This document shows positions 17,741 to 25,628 of a stretch of DNA of 64,000 nucleotides, in pieces; position 1 is the stretch's first letter, and each line of letters begins with the position of its first letter. The DNA is taken from assembly GCF_024807225.1 (NCBI RefSeq), contig NZ_JANUCO010000001.1, positions 1,302,001-1,366,000 of the forward strand. Reading direction: 5' to 3'. The translations under genes were made by a program, and so were the position numbers. This DNA comes from Chryseobacterium ginsenosidimutans. GTDB taxonomy: Bacteria > Bacteroidota > Bacteroidia > Flavobacteriales > Weeksellaceae. Under the pieces are notes generated by a model that did not search any database, was not told where the DNA came from, and saw only the letters and a list, made by a program, of their open reading frames with translations.

Positions 17741-19087
17741 ATGTCTCACTTTCACAGAACTGCCGCATTTCACACCCTTGGCTGCAAATTAAATTTTGCG
17801 GAAACATCTACCATTGCCCGTCAATTGACAGATGCAGGGTACGACAAGGTGGGTTTTGATGAAAGTGCAAATATTTACGTTATCAATACGTGTTCGGTAA
17901 CTGAAAACGCCGACCGTGAGTGCAAACTTCACGTAAAAAGAGCCATGAAAGCCAATCCTGAAGGTTTGGTGGTAATTGTCGGATGTTACGCACAGTTGAA
18001 ACCTGAAGAAATTTCACAGATTGAAGGCGTTGATTTGGTTCTTGGAGCCAAAGAAAAATTCAATATTTTAAGTTATCTTGATGATTTGGAGAAATCTGAT
18101 AATGAGGGTATCGTTCATTCTTGTGAAATTGAAGAAACTGATTTCTTTATTGGAAGTTACTCGATCGGCGACAGAACCAGAGCTTTTCTGAAAGTTCAGG
18201 ATGGTTGCGATTACAAATGTACGTACTGTACGATTCCTTTAGCAAGAGGGATTTCGCGTTCCGATACCATCGAAAATGTCATTAATAACGCCAAAGAAAT
18301 TGCCGGAAGAGACATCAAAGAAATTGTTTTAACGGGTGTAAACATCGGTGATTACGGTAAAGGCGAATTCGGAAACAAACGACACGAACATACTTTTTTA
18401 GACCTAATTTCAGAGCTTGATCAGGTGGAAGGAATCGAAAGAATACGTATTTCTTCTATCGAACCCAATCTTTTGAAGGATGAAAGCATCGAACTGGTTT
18501 CTAAAAGCAAGAGTTTTGTTCCGCATTTTCATATTCCGTTGCAATCAGGAAGCGATGATTTATTGAAAAAAATGAAGCGTCGTTATCTTACGAAATTATA
18601 CAACGACAGAGTCAATAAAATCCGTGAGGTAATGCCCGATGCGGCAATTGGTGTTGATGTAATCGTTGGTTTTCCGGGAGAAACTGAAGAGTTATTCATG
18701 GAAACGTATAATTTCTTGAATGATCTTCCTATCACTTATCTGCACGTTTTCACATATTCTGAAAGAGAAAATACGGAAGCTGTAGGAATGGAAGGCGTTG
18801 TGCCAATTCCTGAAAGAAAAAAACGCAACAAAATGCTTAGAATTCTTTCTGAAAAGAAGAAAATGGCATTTTATCAAACCCAACTGGGAAAGACACTTCC
18901 TGTTCTTTGGGAGCACGAAAATAAAGACGGCAAAATGTACGGCTTCACAGAAAATTATGTGAGAGTGCAAAAAGATTTTGACCCATCGTCTGTAAACCAG
19001 ATCGAATTCTTGAAATTAGAAAGAATTGAAGCCGACGGAACGGTTTCTGTGATGAATTCTTTTGAAAGCTTTTTAGAAAAGATTTAA
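17741..19087 (+). CDS. mtaB: tRNA (N6-threonylcarbamoyladenosine(37)-C2)-methylthiotransferase MtaB
   Basis: The 448-residue cytoplasmic radical-SAM enzyme has three domains. The N-terminal UPF0004 domain has Cys in TLGCKLN, NTCSVTE and VGCYAQ for the auxiliary iron-sulfur cluster. The radical-SAM core has CDYKCTYC (near residue 155), with ISSIEPNL and PLQSGSDDLL. A TRAM-like C-terminus follows. Product and length match MtaB (e-MtaB/YqeV type), which converts t6A37 to ms2t6A37 in tRNA-Lys. Three tRNA-Lys(UUU) genes are encoded 6 kb away. Confidence 0.9.
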   Translation: MSHFHRTAAFHTLGCKLNFAETSTIARQLTDAGYDKVGFDESANIYVINTCSVTENADRECKLHVKRAMKANPEGLVVIVGCYAQLKPEEISQIEGVDLVLGAKEKFNILSYLDDLEKSDNEGIVHSCEIEETDFFIGSYSIGDRTRAFLKVQDGCDYKCTYCTIPLARGISRSDTIENVINNAKEIAGRDIKEIVLTGVNIGDYGKGEFGNKRHEHTFLDLISELDQVEGIERIRISSIEPNLLKDESIELVSKSKSFVPHFHIPLQSGSDDLLKKMKRRYLTKLYNDRVNKIREVMPDAAIGVDVIVGFPGETEELFMETYNFLNDLPITYLHVFTYSERENTEAVGMEGVVPIPERKKRNKMLRILSEKKKMAFYQTQLGKTLPVLWEHENKDGKMYGFTENYVRVQKDFDPSSVNQIEFLKLERIEADGTVSVMNSFESFLEKI

Positions 19088-19098
19088 TAGAAAATCAT

Positions 19099-19797
19099 TT
19101 ATTTCTTTCTGCTTTTTCTAATAAAGAATATAATAATCCCAATAATTAAGGCATAAACCAATAATCGACCAATAACTTCACCTGTTTTATAAGCAGTTAA
19201 TTTTACTTCATCATTATTAAATTGATTTTGAAGAGTTATTCCTTTGCCGAATTTTATGGATGATATTATTTTCTGTTCCAGATCGGTGAAATTTTTATCT
19301 GTTTCATTTGATCTGATAAATATGAATGAATGGGGATAATTATTTAAAAGGACAGTAAAATTATCCCATATTTTAGGTTCACCACTGATGGTTGTATTAA
19401 AACTTGCCTGCAAGAATTTTAAGCCATTAATTTCTGTGATTTTTTTATCGATTATTTTTCCTTTAGTTTTTTCTAACATTCCTTTTTGGAAACCGTTATA
19501 AAATTTAATTAAATCTTCTTCGCTTTCCATATCATATGAAATTCCCTTTTTAGGTTTAATAATCATGATAATATCATCTCCGACAAACGCCTTTACGACA
19601 TTTTGCTGTAATGTATCTTCTACGTTAAAGTTATCCGGAATTTTAATGGAAATATTTTCACTTACATCATATCGAATTAAATTTTGAGCAAAATTATTGA
19701 TCGAAAAAAACGCGAAAGGAATTATGATTAATAAACGCTGAAATGTGAAAAGTTGCTTATATTTTGGATAATTTACTTTGTTTTTTTGTGGTGGCAT
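19099..19797 (-). CDS. Hypothetical membrane-anchored protein
   Basis: The 232-residue protein starts MPPQKNKVNYPKYK. An N-terminal hydrophobic signal (LLIIIPFAFFSINNFAQ) is followed by an extracytoplasmic domain (residues 40-200, SIKIPDNFNVEDTLQQNVVKAF) and a C-terminal transmembrane helix (GRLLVYALIIGIIIFFIRKSRKK). The middle domain resembles small secreted domains that fold like the DUF1795/PsbP type, but the match is weak. It is convergent with mtaB with 11 bp between the stops. A start at 19797 is preferred because the longer frame runs into the next gene's promoter region. Confidence 0.6.
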   Translation of the reverse strand: MPPQKNKVNYPKYKQLFTFQRLLIIIPFAFFSINNFAQNLIRYDVSENISIKIPDNFNVEDTLQQNVVKAFVGDDIIMIIKPKKGISYDMESEEDLIKFYNGFQKGMLEKTKGKIIDKKITEINGLKFLQASFNTTISGEPKIWDNFTVLLNNYPHSFIFIRSNETDKNFTDLEQKIISSIKFGKGITLQNQFNNDEVKLTAYKTGEVIGRLLVYALIIGIIIFFIRKSRKK

Positions 19798-19921
19798 GAT
19801 TTTAATAGTTTGGTTGAAAGATACAGAATTTCTACTCTCATTTGATAAAGTAAAAATCAAAAATGACCGGAAATTCATCGTTTTTAATGACTGGAATGTG
19901 GGAAAGTCTCCTGTATTTTTT

Positions 19922-19929
19922 TAACTTTG
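19922..19929 (+). promoter_or_regulatory. -7 promoter box upstream of the glutamate synthase-like gene
   Basis: TAACTTTG matches TAnnTTTG and lies 17 bp before the ATG at 19947. It supports that start over the two upstream in-frame ATG codons. Confidence 0.4.
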
Positions 19930-19946
19930 AGAAAATTCAAAATGAT

Positions 19947-21464
19947 ATGAGAGATAAATTTTTATCTTGGGGAATTGTGGTGGTAATTGTCGCTTGGACT
20001 ATAGCATTACTAATTAGAGCAGATTATTGGATACCGATTTCGTTGTCTGCCTTCTATGCATTGGGCGTTTACAACGCCTACCAGTCGAAACACGCTATTT
20101 TAAGAAATTTTCCTGTTGTTGGGTATTTCAGATACTTTTTTGAAAGTATTTCGCCCGAAATGCAGCAATATTTCATCGAAAGGGAAACAGATGGAAAACC
20201 ATTTCCAAGAAATCAGCGTTCTGCAGTCTACAGACGTGCAAAAAACCTGAGTGATACAGTTCCTTTTGGAACTCAGTTGGAAGTGAATCATAGAAAATAT
20301 GAAGGAATCAAGCATTCGATTTATGCTAAATCTCCTTCAGAAGAACTGCCGAGAGTCTGGGTAGGAGGCGAACAATGTACGCAGCCTTATCATGCTTCAT
20401 TATTTAATATTTCAGCGATGAGTTTTGGTGCATTAAGCGACAGAGCTCAGATTTCCTTAAACAGAGGGGCAAAAAAAGGTAATTTCTACCATAATACAGG
20501 TGAAGGAGGTATTTCTCCGCATCATTTGGAAGGTGGTGATCTTTGCTGGCAAATCGGGACAGGATATTTTGGTTGCAGAGATAACGAAGGGAAATTTAAT
20601 GCTGAATTATTTACAAAATATTCCAATCTTCCGAATGTAAAAATGATTGAAATTAAATTATCTCAAGGCGCAAAACCAGGTCACGGAGGAGTTTTGCCAG
20701 GCGTAAAAAATACCCCTGAAATTGCAAAAATCCGTCACGTCACACCGGGAATTACAATTATTTCTCCGCCGTCACATTCTTCTTTTTCCAGTGCAGCAGG
20801 ACTGTTGAGATTTGTTCAGCAATTGAGAGAACTTTCGGGCGGAAAACCGGTTGGATTTAAATTGTGTATCGGTGATACCAAAGAGTTTGAAGATATCTGT
20901 GTTCAGATGAACGTCTTAAAAATTTATCCTGATTTTATCACCATCGACGGAGCAGAAGGAGGAACCGGAGCTGCACCACCTGAGTTTTCAGATGGAGTAG
21001 GGATGCCTTTGGAACCGGCTCTGATTTTTGTTAACAAAACATTGAATAATTATAATGTAAGAGATAAGTTAAGAGTCATTGCCAGCGGAAAAGTCTTAAC
21101 AAGTCTGGATATTTTGAGAGCAGTTGCAATGGGTGCCGATATGTGTAACAATGCGAGAGGGTTTATGTTTTCTTTAGGCTGTATTCAGGCGTTGAGATGT
21201 AACAATAACAAATGCCCGACCGGAGTTGCCACACAAGATAAAATGTTGATCAAAGGGCTTGATGTTACAGATAAAGCAGAAAGAGTGTATCATTTTCATA
21301 AAAACACGCTACACACTTGTAATGAACTAATTGCCGCAGCCGGAAGAAGTTCTTATGAAGAAGTAGATGCTACTATGTTTATGAGAGGTGACGAATTTGA
21401 TCATTTGGCAGATCTTTACTTCCCGGATATTTTGGGGAATGTGAAACAGAAATCGAGATCTTAA
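19947..21464 (+). CDS. FMN-binding glutamate synthase family protein
   Basis: The 505-residue protein has two N-terminal transmembrane helices (residues 8-45). The glutamate synthase central/FMN barrel follows: ISAMSFGALSDRAQISLNRGA, GEGGISPHH, VKMIEIKLSQGAKPGHGG, TIDGAEGGTGAAPPEF. It ends in the 3Fe-4S ligand cluster CIQALRCNNNKCPTGVATQ. It lacks the N-terminal amidotransferase domain, so it is not a full GltB; membrane-anchored stand-alone members have no settled function. Translation may also start at 19863 or 19887. A strong terminator follows. Confidence 0.82.
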   Translation: MRDKFLSWGIVVVIVAWTIALLIRADYWIPISLSAFYALGVYNAYQSKHAILRNFPVVGYFRYFFESISPEMQQYFIERETDGKPFPRNQRSAVYRRAKNLSDTVPFGTQLEVNHRKYEGIKHSIYAKSPSEELPRVWVGGEQCTQPYHASLFNISAMSFGALSDRAQISLNRGAKKGNFYHNTGEGGISPHHLEGGDLCWQIGTGYFGCRDNEGKFNAELFTKYSNLPNVKMIEIKLSQGAKPGHGGVLPGVKNTPEIAKIRHVTPGITIISPPSHSSFSSAAGLLRFVQQLRELSGGKPVGFKLCIGDTKEFEDICVQMNVLKIYPDFITIDGAEGGTGAAPPEFSDGVGMPLEPALIFVNKTLNNYNVRDKLRVIASGKVLTSLDILRAVAMGADMCNNARGFMFSLGCIQALRCNNNKCPTGVATQDKMLIKGLDVTDKAERVYHFHKNTLHTCNELIAAAGRSSYEEVDATMFMRGDEFDHLADLYFPDILGNVKQKSRS

Positions 21465-21480
21465 ATTTTAAGCATAAAAA

Positions 21481-21508
21481 AGCGCTTCGTTTTGAAGCGC
21501 TTTTTTTA
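21481..21508 (+). terminator. Intrinsic terminator after the glutamate synthase-like gene
   Basis: AGCGCTTC / GAAGCGCT forms an 8-bp GC-rich stem with a 5-nt loop, followed by seven T. Confidence 0.85.
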
Positions 21509-21517
21509 TTTATCTTA

Positions 21518-21541
21518 TGTCTAGTCCTGAAATAGCGATAC
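21518..21541 (+). repeat. Left terminal inverted repeat of the IS3-family element
   Basis: It begins TGTCTAGTCCTGAAA and ends CGATAC. It pairs with the right end at 22883-22906. Confidence 0.85.
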
Positions 21542-21557
21542 AAAAAAAAGAATCGTT

Positions 21558-21992
21558 ATGAAAGAACATTTAGAAACGCTTTATTTAAAGCGCACACAAA
21601 AAGATTACAGTTTGAGTTTGAAACTTCAGATTGTAAAAGAAATTGAGTCTGGTAAGTTGGGAATTACCGAATGTCGTAAGAAATATGCGATACAATCTCG
21701 TTCTACTATTTTAAATTGGCTCAGAAAATATGGTAACTTTGATTGGGACAATCAAACACCGGATTCTATGCAAAAAACTCCTGAACAAAGAATTATGGAA
21801 TTGGAGGCTGAAGTAAAAGTGCTCGAAAAACAAAAAGCACTCCTGGAAAGCCAAGCCTACATTGCCGATAAAAAAGCAATTTTCTTCGATATGATGATCG
21901 ATCTTGCGGAGAGTGAATATCAGATTGATATACGAAAAAACTCCGCATCCGCACAATCAGCAACTTCCGCAGAACAGAAAAAGAAACTTTAG
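21558..21992 (+). CDS. IS3-family transposase OrfA
   Basis: The 144-residue protein has an N-terminal helix-turn-helix (YSLSLKLQIVKEIESGKLGITECRKKYAI, SRSTILNWLRKYG). A leucine-zipper-like coiled coil follows at residues 75-105 (MELEAEVKVLEKQKALLES). OrfA binds the IS ends and can be fused to OrfB by a -1 ribosomal shift. A G-AAA-AAG stretch at 21977-21983, just before the stop, is in the right frame for such slippage because orfB lies in the -1 frame. Confidence 0.85.
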   Translation: MKEHLETLYLKRTQKDYSLSLKLQIVKEIESGKLGITECRKKYAIQSRSTILNWLRKYGNFDWDNQTPDSMQKTPEQRIMELEAEVKVLEKQKALLESQAYIADKKAIFFDMMIDLAESEYQIDIRKNSASAQSATSAEQKKKL

Positions 21993-22006
21993 TTTTCACC
22001 TGCGGA

Positions 22007-22858
22007 TTGTCCGGATTGGATAGACAAGTCTATTATCGAAGTTTAAAACGAAGCACCGTGCGCATTAGCAAAGCTCAGCAGGTAGTCGCCTTGGTGAAGG
22101 AAAAGCGTATAATGCAGCCAAAAATTGGTGGTAAGAAATTGTATTTTATGTTAAAAGAACCTCTGAAATTATTGAATATTGGCAGAGATAAATTCTTTGA
22201 CATTTTGCGAGCCAATCATTTACTGATTATTCCCAAGAGAAGTTATCACGTCACGACAAATTCGCATCATCGCTTCAGAAAGCATAAAAACATGATATTG
22301 GATTATCAGATCACCAAACCGAATCAAGTTTGGGTTGCAGACATTACCTATATTGGAAACAGGGCAAATCCCAGTTATTTAAGTCTGATAACAGATGCTT
22401 ATTCCAAGAAAATCGTAGGACATCACGTTGCAGACAATTTGAATACAGAAAGTAGTTTGATTGCTTTAAAGAAAGCTTTGAAAAATAAAAAAGTGAATGT
22501 AGAATCGCTGATACACCATTCTGACCGTGGTCTACAATATTGCTCGAACGAATACCAAAAAATATTGGAAAGAAACGACATCAAATGCAGTATGACGCAA
22601 AACTCAGATCCTTATGAGAATGCCGTAGCAGAAAGGATAAACGGTATTTTAAAACAAGAATTTGATATTGATAAATATGATCTTAAAACACCGTTGAGAA
22701 GAAAAATAGTAGATGAATCAATAGAGATTTACAATGAATTGCGTCCTCACTTTTCAAACCATTACCTAACTCCAAACCAAATGCACCAACAACAAACATT
22801 GCAAATGAAAACCTATAAAACAAAAAACCAAAGCAAAAACGTTGTTGCTTTGGTTTAA
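22007..22858 (+). CDS. IS3-family transposase OrfB (DDE integrase core)
   Basis: The 283-residue protein has an HTH_21-like N-terminal segment (IMQPKIGGKKLYFML). The rve integrase core has the DDE residues in VWVADITYIG, IHHSDRGLQY and ENAVAERINGILK. The frame is open upstream to about 21971 through LVFTCGLSGLDRQVYYRS, so the natural product is probably an OrfAB fusion made by -1 frameshifting. The TTG at 22007 is only a nominal start. Confidence 0.85.
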   Translation: MSGLDRQVYYRSLKRSTVRISKAQQVVALVKEKRIMQPKIGGKKLYFMLKEPLKLLNIGRDKFFDILRANHLLIIPKRSYHVTTNSHHRFRKHKNMILDYQITKPNQVWVADITYIGNRANPSYLSLITDAYSKKIVGHHVADNLNTESSLIALKKALKNKKVNVESLIHHSDRGLQYCSNEYQKILERNDIKCSMTQNSDPYENAVAERINGILKQEFDIDKYDLKTPLRRKIVDESIEIYNELRPHFSNHYLTPNQMHQQQTLQMKTYKTKNQSKNVVALV

Positions 22859-22882
22859 TTAATTATTTTTGACCTATAATCT

Positions 22883-22906
22883 GTATCGGATTTTTAGGAC
22901 GGGACA
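22883..22906 (-). repeat. Right terminal inverted repeat of the IS3-family element
   Basis: It is the reverse complement of the left end with six or seven mismatches, followed directly by the TTA target duplication. Confidence 0.85.
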
Positions 22907-22914
22907 TTAATTTT

Positions 22915-23661
22915 TTATTCCTGATTGGTAGGTCTTGTTTGTGCATTATAAACTTCAAAATTAAATACAAAACATCTGTTTTGAAGAGTATATCCAGTGT
23001 AATTATAATGTGGGTCTCTGGCAAAAGCTGCTTTTGAAGGGACAAGAATTACCCCTTGTAAGTTGTAAGTATCACCATCAGGTTTATTATCATATGCTTT
23101 AAAATACTTTAAACCTTCTTGAAGACCTTCAATTTCGTAGTAACTTCTTAGTTTTGCTGCATCTGTTGTTGCATCTGTTAAAACAGATTTTTTAACATAA
23201 TAAAATGATGGATCCGTAACAGGAGATCCTGAACCATCAACTGTATTAAGAAGAGATCCTGTATAAGCTGGATTAAAAGCGATACCATCACTGTTCGTTG
23301 CAAGATAATAGTTGGCTTTGATCATTGTTCTTATCTGACTGTTAGATTCAATTGTTTTACCGGGAGAAGGCTGTGCTCCGTCTCTCACAATATAAATAAC
23401 ACCAGACGGAAGTTTTACAGGATTAAGTTCAGATAATTTTTTGTAATTATCGTCAGTAGTATCTGTTGAACTGAATGCTTTTATATTTCCTTGAGTATCC
23501 AGATAATTATCATCCATGAACTTCTGAATCGCCTGTTCATCATATGAATTTCTTGTTGCGATATCATCCGGCTCTGTAAAAGTTGCCACTTCATCATCAT
23601 CCTTTTTACAAGCAGAAAAACATAAAGATCCTGCAAGGATATATAAAAATATTTTTTTCAT
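22915..23661 (-). CDS. FKBP-like peptidyl-prolyl isomerase lipoprotein
   Basis: The 248-residue protein has a lipoprotein signal (MKKIFLYILAGSLCFSACKK, Cys18). After an Asp/Thr-rich linker, the C-terminal domain follows the FKBP order: IYIVRDGAQPSPGKTI, MIKANYYLATNSDG, EGLQEGLKYFKAYDNK and VILVPSKAAFARDPHYNYTG, then CFVFNFEVY. Some catalytic aromatic residues of canonical FKBP are not obvious, so activity is unproven. It is probably anchored in the outer or inner membrane facing the periplasm. The IS3 element ends 8 bp beyond its stop codon. Confidence 0.7.
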   Translation of the reverse strand: MKKIFLYILAGSLCFSACKKDDDEVATFTEPDDIATRNSYDEQAIQKFMDDNYLDTQGNIKAFSSTDTTDDNYKKLSELNPVKLPSGVIYIVRDGAQPSPGKTIESNSQIRTMIKANYYLATNSDGIAFNPAYTGSLLNTVDGSGSPVTDPSFYYVKKSVLTDATTDAAKLRSYYEIEGLQEGLKYFKAYDNKPDGDTYNLQGVILVPSKAAFARDPHYNYTGYTLQNRCFVFNFEVYNAQTRPTNQE

Positions 23662-23715
23662 TTCAAAAACTTTAATTACTTTACAAATAATATAACGACA
23701 AAAGTATAAAAAATT

Positions 23716-24159
23716 ATGAGAATAGATAAATTTTTATGGAGTATTCGTTTTTATAAGACCAGAACCATTGCTACTGAGGAGATTAAAAAGAACAGAGTTT
23801 CTATCGGTACATCGGTTGTGAAGTCTTCTAAAGAGGTAAAAGAAGGAGATGTAATTAAGATCCGTAAAAATCAGATTGATTATAAAATTAAAGTGATTCA
23901 GATCCCTAAAAGCAGGATGGGAGCCAAACTTGTACCGCTTCACATAAAAGATGTGACGGATAAAGAGCAGTATGAAATCCTCAAAATGAGAAAAGCATCA
24001 CAGGATTATTACAGAATCAAAGGAGAGGGTAGGCCAACCAAGAGAGACCGAAGAGATATGGATGATTATGTAGAAAATGAGAACGATGTGGCATCAGATT
24101 TTACAGATTGGGATGATTTCTTTGGCGAAACAGGCGATGATTCTGAAAACAAAGATTAA
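23716..24159 (+). CDS. hslR: S4-domain RNA-binding protein, HslR/Hsp15 family
   Basis: The 147-residue protein has an N-terminal S4 domain (MRIDKFLWSIRFYKTRTIAT, NRVSIGTSVVKSSKEVKEGD). A basic segment (GRPTKRDRRDMDDY) and an acidic tail (WDDFFGETGDDSENKD) follow. Hsp15 binds 50S subunits that carry stalled peptidyl-tRNA. It is convergent with aroK, and a shared hairpin terminates both. Confidence 0.8.
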   Translation: MRIDKFLWSIRFYKTRTIATEEIKKNRVSIGTSVVKSSKEVKEGDVIKIRKNQIDYKIKVIQIPKSRMGAKLVPLHIKDVTDKEQYEILKMRKASQDYYRIKGEGRPTKRDRRDMDDYVENENDVASDFTDWDDFFGETGDDSENKD

Positions 24160-24171
24160 TTTGAAAAATAA

Positions 24172-24193
24172 AAAGCTCTAGAGATAGAGCTTT
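24172..24193. terminator. Shared terminator of hslR and aroK
   Basis: AAAGCTCTA / TAGAGCTTT with a GAGA loop. The hairpin includes the aroK stop codon. Confidence 0.7.
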
Positions 24194-24693
24194 TCTATTA
24201 TTTCGTCGACAATTTTTTCAGGTTCTTTCGCATCCGTACTTACAATAAATTGTGCTTTGCTGTAATATTCATTCCTTTCGAATAAATGTTTTGCAATAAA
24301 TTCAGGAAGATCCTCTTCGGAAATGTTCGCAATCAAAGGTCTTTTTTCTTTTTGTTTCGAAATTCTTTCGGCTAAAGTCGCAATTGAAGCCCTCAAAAAA
24401 ATACTTTTTGAGTTGTGGTTGATGATTTCCATATTATTATAATAAACCGGAGTTCCCCCACCAAGGCTTAAAACCAAGTTTTCCTGTGTTGCCAAGAGCT
24501 CTTCCAAAGTCTCTCTTTCCAGCTTTCTAAAGTAGATTTCCCCCTTTTTCTCGAAGATTTCCGGGATCGTTAATTTATTTCTTTTAGAAATCTCTTTATC
24601 TAAGTCAATTAATTTAAAATTGATTTTTTCGCTTAATATTTTGGAAATGTGAGATTTGCCACTTCCCATGTATCCGACTAGTGAAATTATCAT
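24178..24693 (-). CDS. aroK: Shikimate kinase
   Basis: The 171-residue protein starts MIISLVGYMGSGKSHISK with the Walker A motif GxxGxGKS. It then has LIDLDKEISKR (shikimate-binding Asp), LSLGGGTPVY and EKRPLIANI, as in AroK/AroL. It phosphorylates shikimate in the chorismate pathway in the cytoplasm. The start at 24693 is chosen because the Walker motif lies at the usual distance; the longer frame is a hydrophobic read-through. It is divergent from the tRNA cluster. Confidence 0.9.
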   Translation of the reverse strand: MIISLVGYMGSGKSHISKILSEKINFKLIDLDKEISKRNKLTIPEIFEKKGEIYFRKLERETLEELLATQENLVLSLGGGTPVYYNNMEIINHNSKSIFLRASIATLAERISKQKEKRPLIANISEEDLPEFIAKHLFERNEYYSKAQFIVSTDAKEPEKIVDEIIEKLYL

Positions 24694-24724
24694 GAATTTT
24701 TTTAAACAAATGTGCGAAAAAGTT

Positions 24725-24753
24725 TTGAGATAAAGAAAAAACTCATATCTTTG
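24725..24753 (+). promoter_or_regulatory. Promoter of the first tRNA-Lys gene
   Basis: TTG (24725-24727), 18 bp, TATCTTTG (24746-24753). This fits the Bacteroidetes consensus. The tRNA begins 53 bp further on. Confidence 0.65.
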
Positions 24754-24806
24754 CACCACTAAAAACGAGGGACATTATCACAGTGTTAATCGTTGATAAA
24801 GTGACC

Positions 24807-24879
24807 GACTCGGTAGCTCAGCTGGTAGAGCAATACACTTTTAATGTATGGGTCCTGGGTTCGAATCCCAGCCGGGTCA
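24807..24879 (+). tRNA. tRNA-Lys (anticodon UUU)
   Basis: The 73-nt cloverleaf has acceptor GACTCGG / CCGGGTC and discriminator A. The anticodon loop CTTTTAA sits in the stem ATACA/TGTAT, and the T-arm contains GGTTCGAATCC. CCA is not encoded. It is the first of three copies identical over the tRNA body. Confidence 0.95.
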
Positions 24880-24913
24880 CTAGCAAGAAAATTACTAGAT
24901 TTTGTAATTTATT

Positions 24914-24996
24914 GCCTGCGTGGTGAAATTGGTAGACACGCCATCTTGAGGGGGTGGTTTCCTAAGGATGTGCTGGTTCGAATCCAGTCGCAGGCA
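24914..24996 (+). tRNA. tRNA-Leu (anticodon GAG)
   Basis: The 83-nt gene has acceptor GCCTGCG / CGCAGGC and discriminator A. The anticodon loop TTGAGGG sits in the stem CCATC/GGTGG, and there is a long variable arm as expected for a class II tRNA. It sits 34 bp after the first tRNA-Lys and is probably cotranscribed with it. Confidence 0.93.
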
Positions 24997-25063
24997 CACT
25001 GCAGAAAAATTGAAATAATTAATGTGATTTATTAGAATTTAATTTTATATTTATCATATAATT

Positions 25064-25197
25064 GTGACCGACTCGGTAGCTCAGCTGGTAGAGCAATACA
25101 CTTTTAATGTATGGGTCCTGGGTTCGAATCCCAGCCGGGTCACAAGTTTACTGAAAAGTAAATTTTTTTCATATTAATATTTTGTGATTTGGTGTTT
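25064..25197 (+). repeat. 134-bp direct repeat, copy 1 (tRNA-Lys with 3' flank)
   Basis: It is identical to 25318-25451. It contains a whole tRNA-Lys gene, 6 bp of 5' flank and 55 bp of 3' flank. The unit is 254 bp apart and indicates a recent segmental duplication. Confidence 0.85.
25070..25142 (+). tRNA. tRNA-Lys (anticodon UUU), second copy
   Basis: The sequence is identical to the tRNA at 24807-24879. It is followed by a 55-bp flank shared with the third copy and by a hairpin at 25199-25221. Confidence 0.95.
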
Positions 25198-25198
25198 T

Positions 25199-25221
25199 AA
25201 AGGCTTCCGCAAGAAGCCTTT
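25199..25221 (+). terminator. Terminator-like hairpin after the second tRNA-Lys
   Basis: AAAGGCTT / AAGCCTTT with a 7-nt loop is followed by TAATTTTT. The T-run is interrupted, so termination may be partial. Confidence 0.5.
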
Positions 25222-25239
25222 AATTTTTAAAATAAATTT

Positions 25240-25269
25240 TTGCAGGTACAAAAAAATAGTGTATCTTTG
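25240..25269 (+). promoter_or_regulatory. Promoter of the third tRNA-Lys gene
   Basis: TTG (25240-25242), exactly 19 bp, TATCTTTG (25262-25269). This is a perfect match in spacing to the Bacteroidetes consensus and means the third copy has its own promoter. Confidence 0.7.
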
Positions 25270-25317
25270 CAGCTCTTAAAAATGGAAATCGTTTTTTTAA
25301 ATGTTTTTCGTCGATAA

Positions 25318-25451
25318 GTGACCGACTCGGTAGCTCAGCTGGTAGAGCAATACACTTTTAATGTATGGGTCCTGGGTTCGAATCCCAGCCGGGTCACAAG
25401 TTTACTGAAAAGTAAATTTTTTTCATATTAATATTTTGTGATTTGGTGTTT
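25318..25451 (+). repeat. 134-bp direct repeat, copy 2 (tRNA-Lys with 3' flank)
   Basis: It is identical to 25064-25197. Downstream of both, the sequence diverges but keeps a similar AAGGCTT...AAGCCTT hairpin. Confidence 0.85.
25324..25396 (+). tRNA. tRNA-Lys (anticodon UUU), third copy
   Basis: Identical to the two upstream copies, with its own promoter and terminator. Confidence 0.95.
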
Positions 25452-25483
25452 CGAAGGCTTTCTCAAGAAGCCTTCGATTTTTT
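25451..25483 (+). terminator. Terminator of the third tRNA-Lys
   Basis: TCGAAGGCTT / AAGCCTTCGA forms a 10-bp stem followed by six or more T. It is a stronger version of the hairpin after the second copy. Confidence 0.75.
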
Positions 25484-25565
25484 TATTGTATACATCTTAA
25501 TTTTTCAATTTTAATAATTCAGTTATTTAAATTCCAAAACAAAACTCTTTTACATTAAATAAAAA

Positions 25566-25592
25566 AGTGCTGCTTAATAATTAAACAACACT
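25566..25592 (-). terminator. Terminator after panC
   Basis: AGTGCTG / CAACACT (one G-U pair) is followed by a T-run on the minus strand, 37 bp past the panC stop. Confidence 0.55.
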
Positions 25593-25628
25593 GATTTTTA
25601 TCTTGAAAAATAATTTAAAATATTTAAA

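Larger units (their letters stand above)
21518..22906 (+). mobile_element. Complete IS3-family insertion sequence, 1389 bp
   Basis: The element has imperfect 24-bp terminal inverted repeats (21518-21541 and 22883-22906). Both start TGTC and end CGATAC, with 17 or 18 of 24 positions matching. A 3-bp direct repeat TTA flanks it on both sides (21515-21517 and 22907-22909). Inside are two consecutive ORFs in the arrangement of IS3 orfA/orfB. The insertion lies between the glutamate synthase terminator and the stop of the FKBP-like lipoprotein gene, 6 bp beyond that stop, and damages no coding sequence. Intact ends and target duplication suggest a recent, possibly active insertion. Confidence 0.88.

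Noticed and set aside
24844..25035. 63-codon ORF across the tRNA-Lys and tRNA-Leu genes
   Set aside because: It reads through two tRNA genes and is not protein-like.
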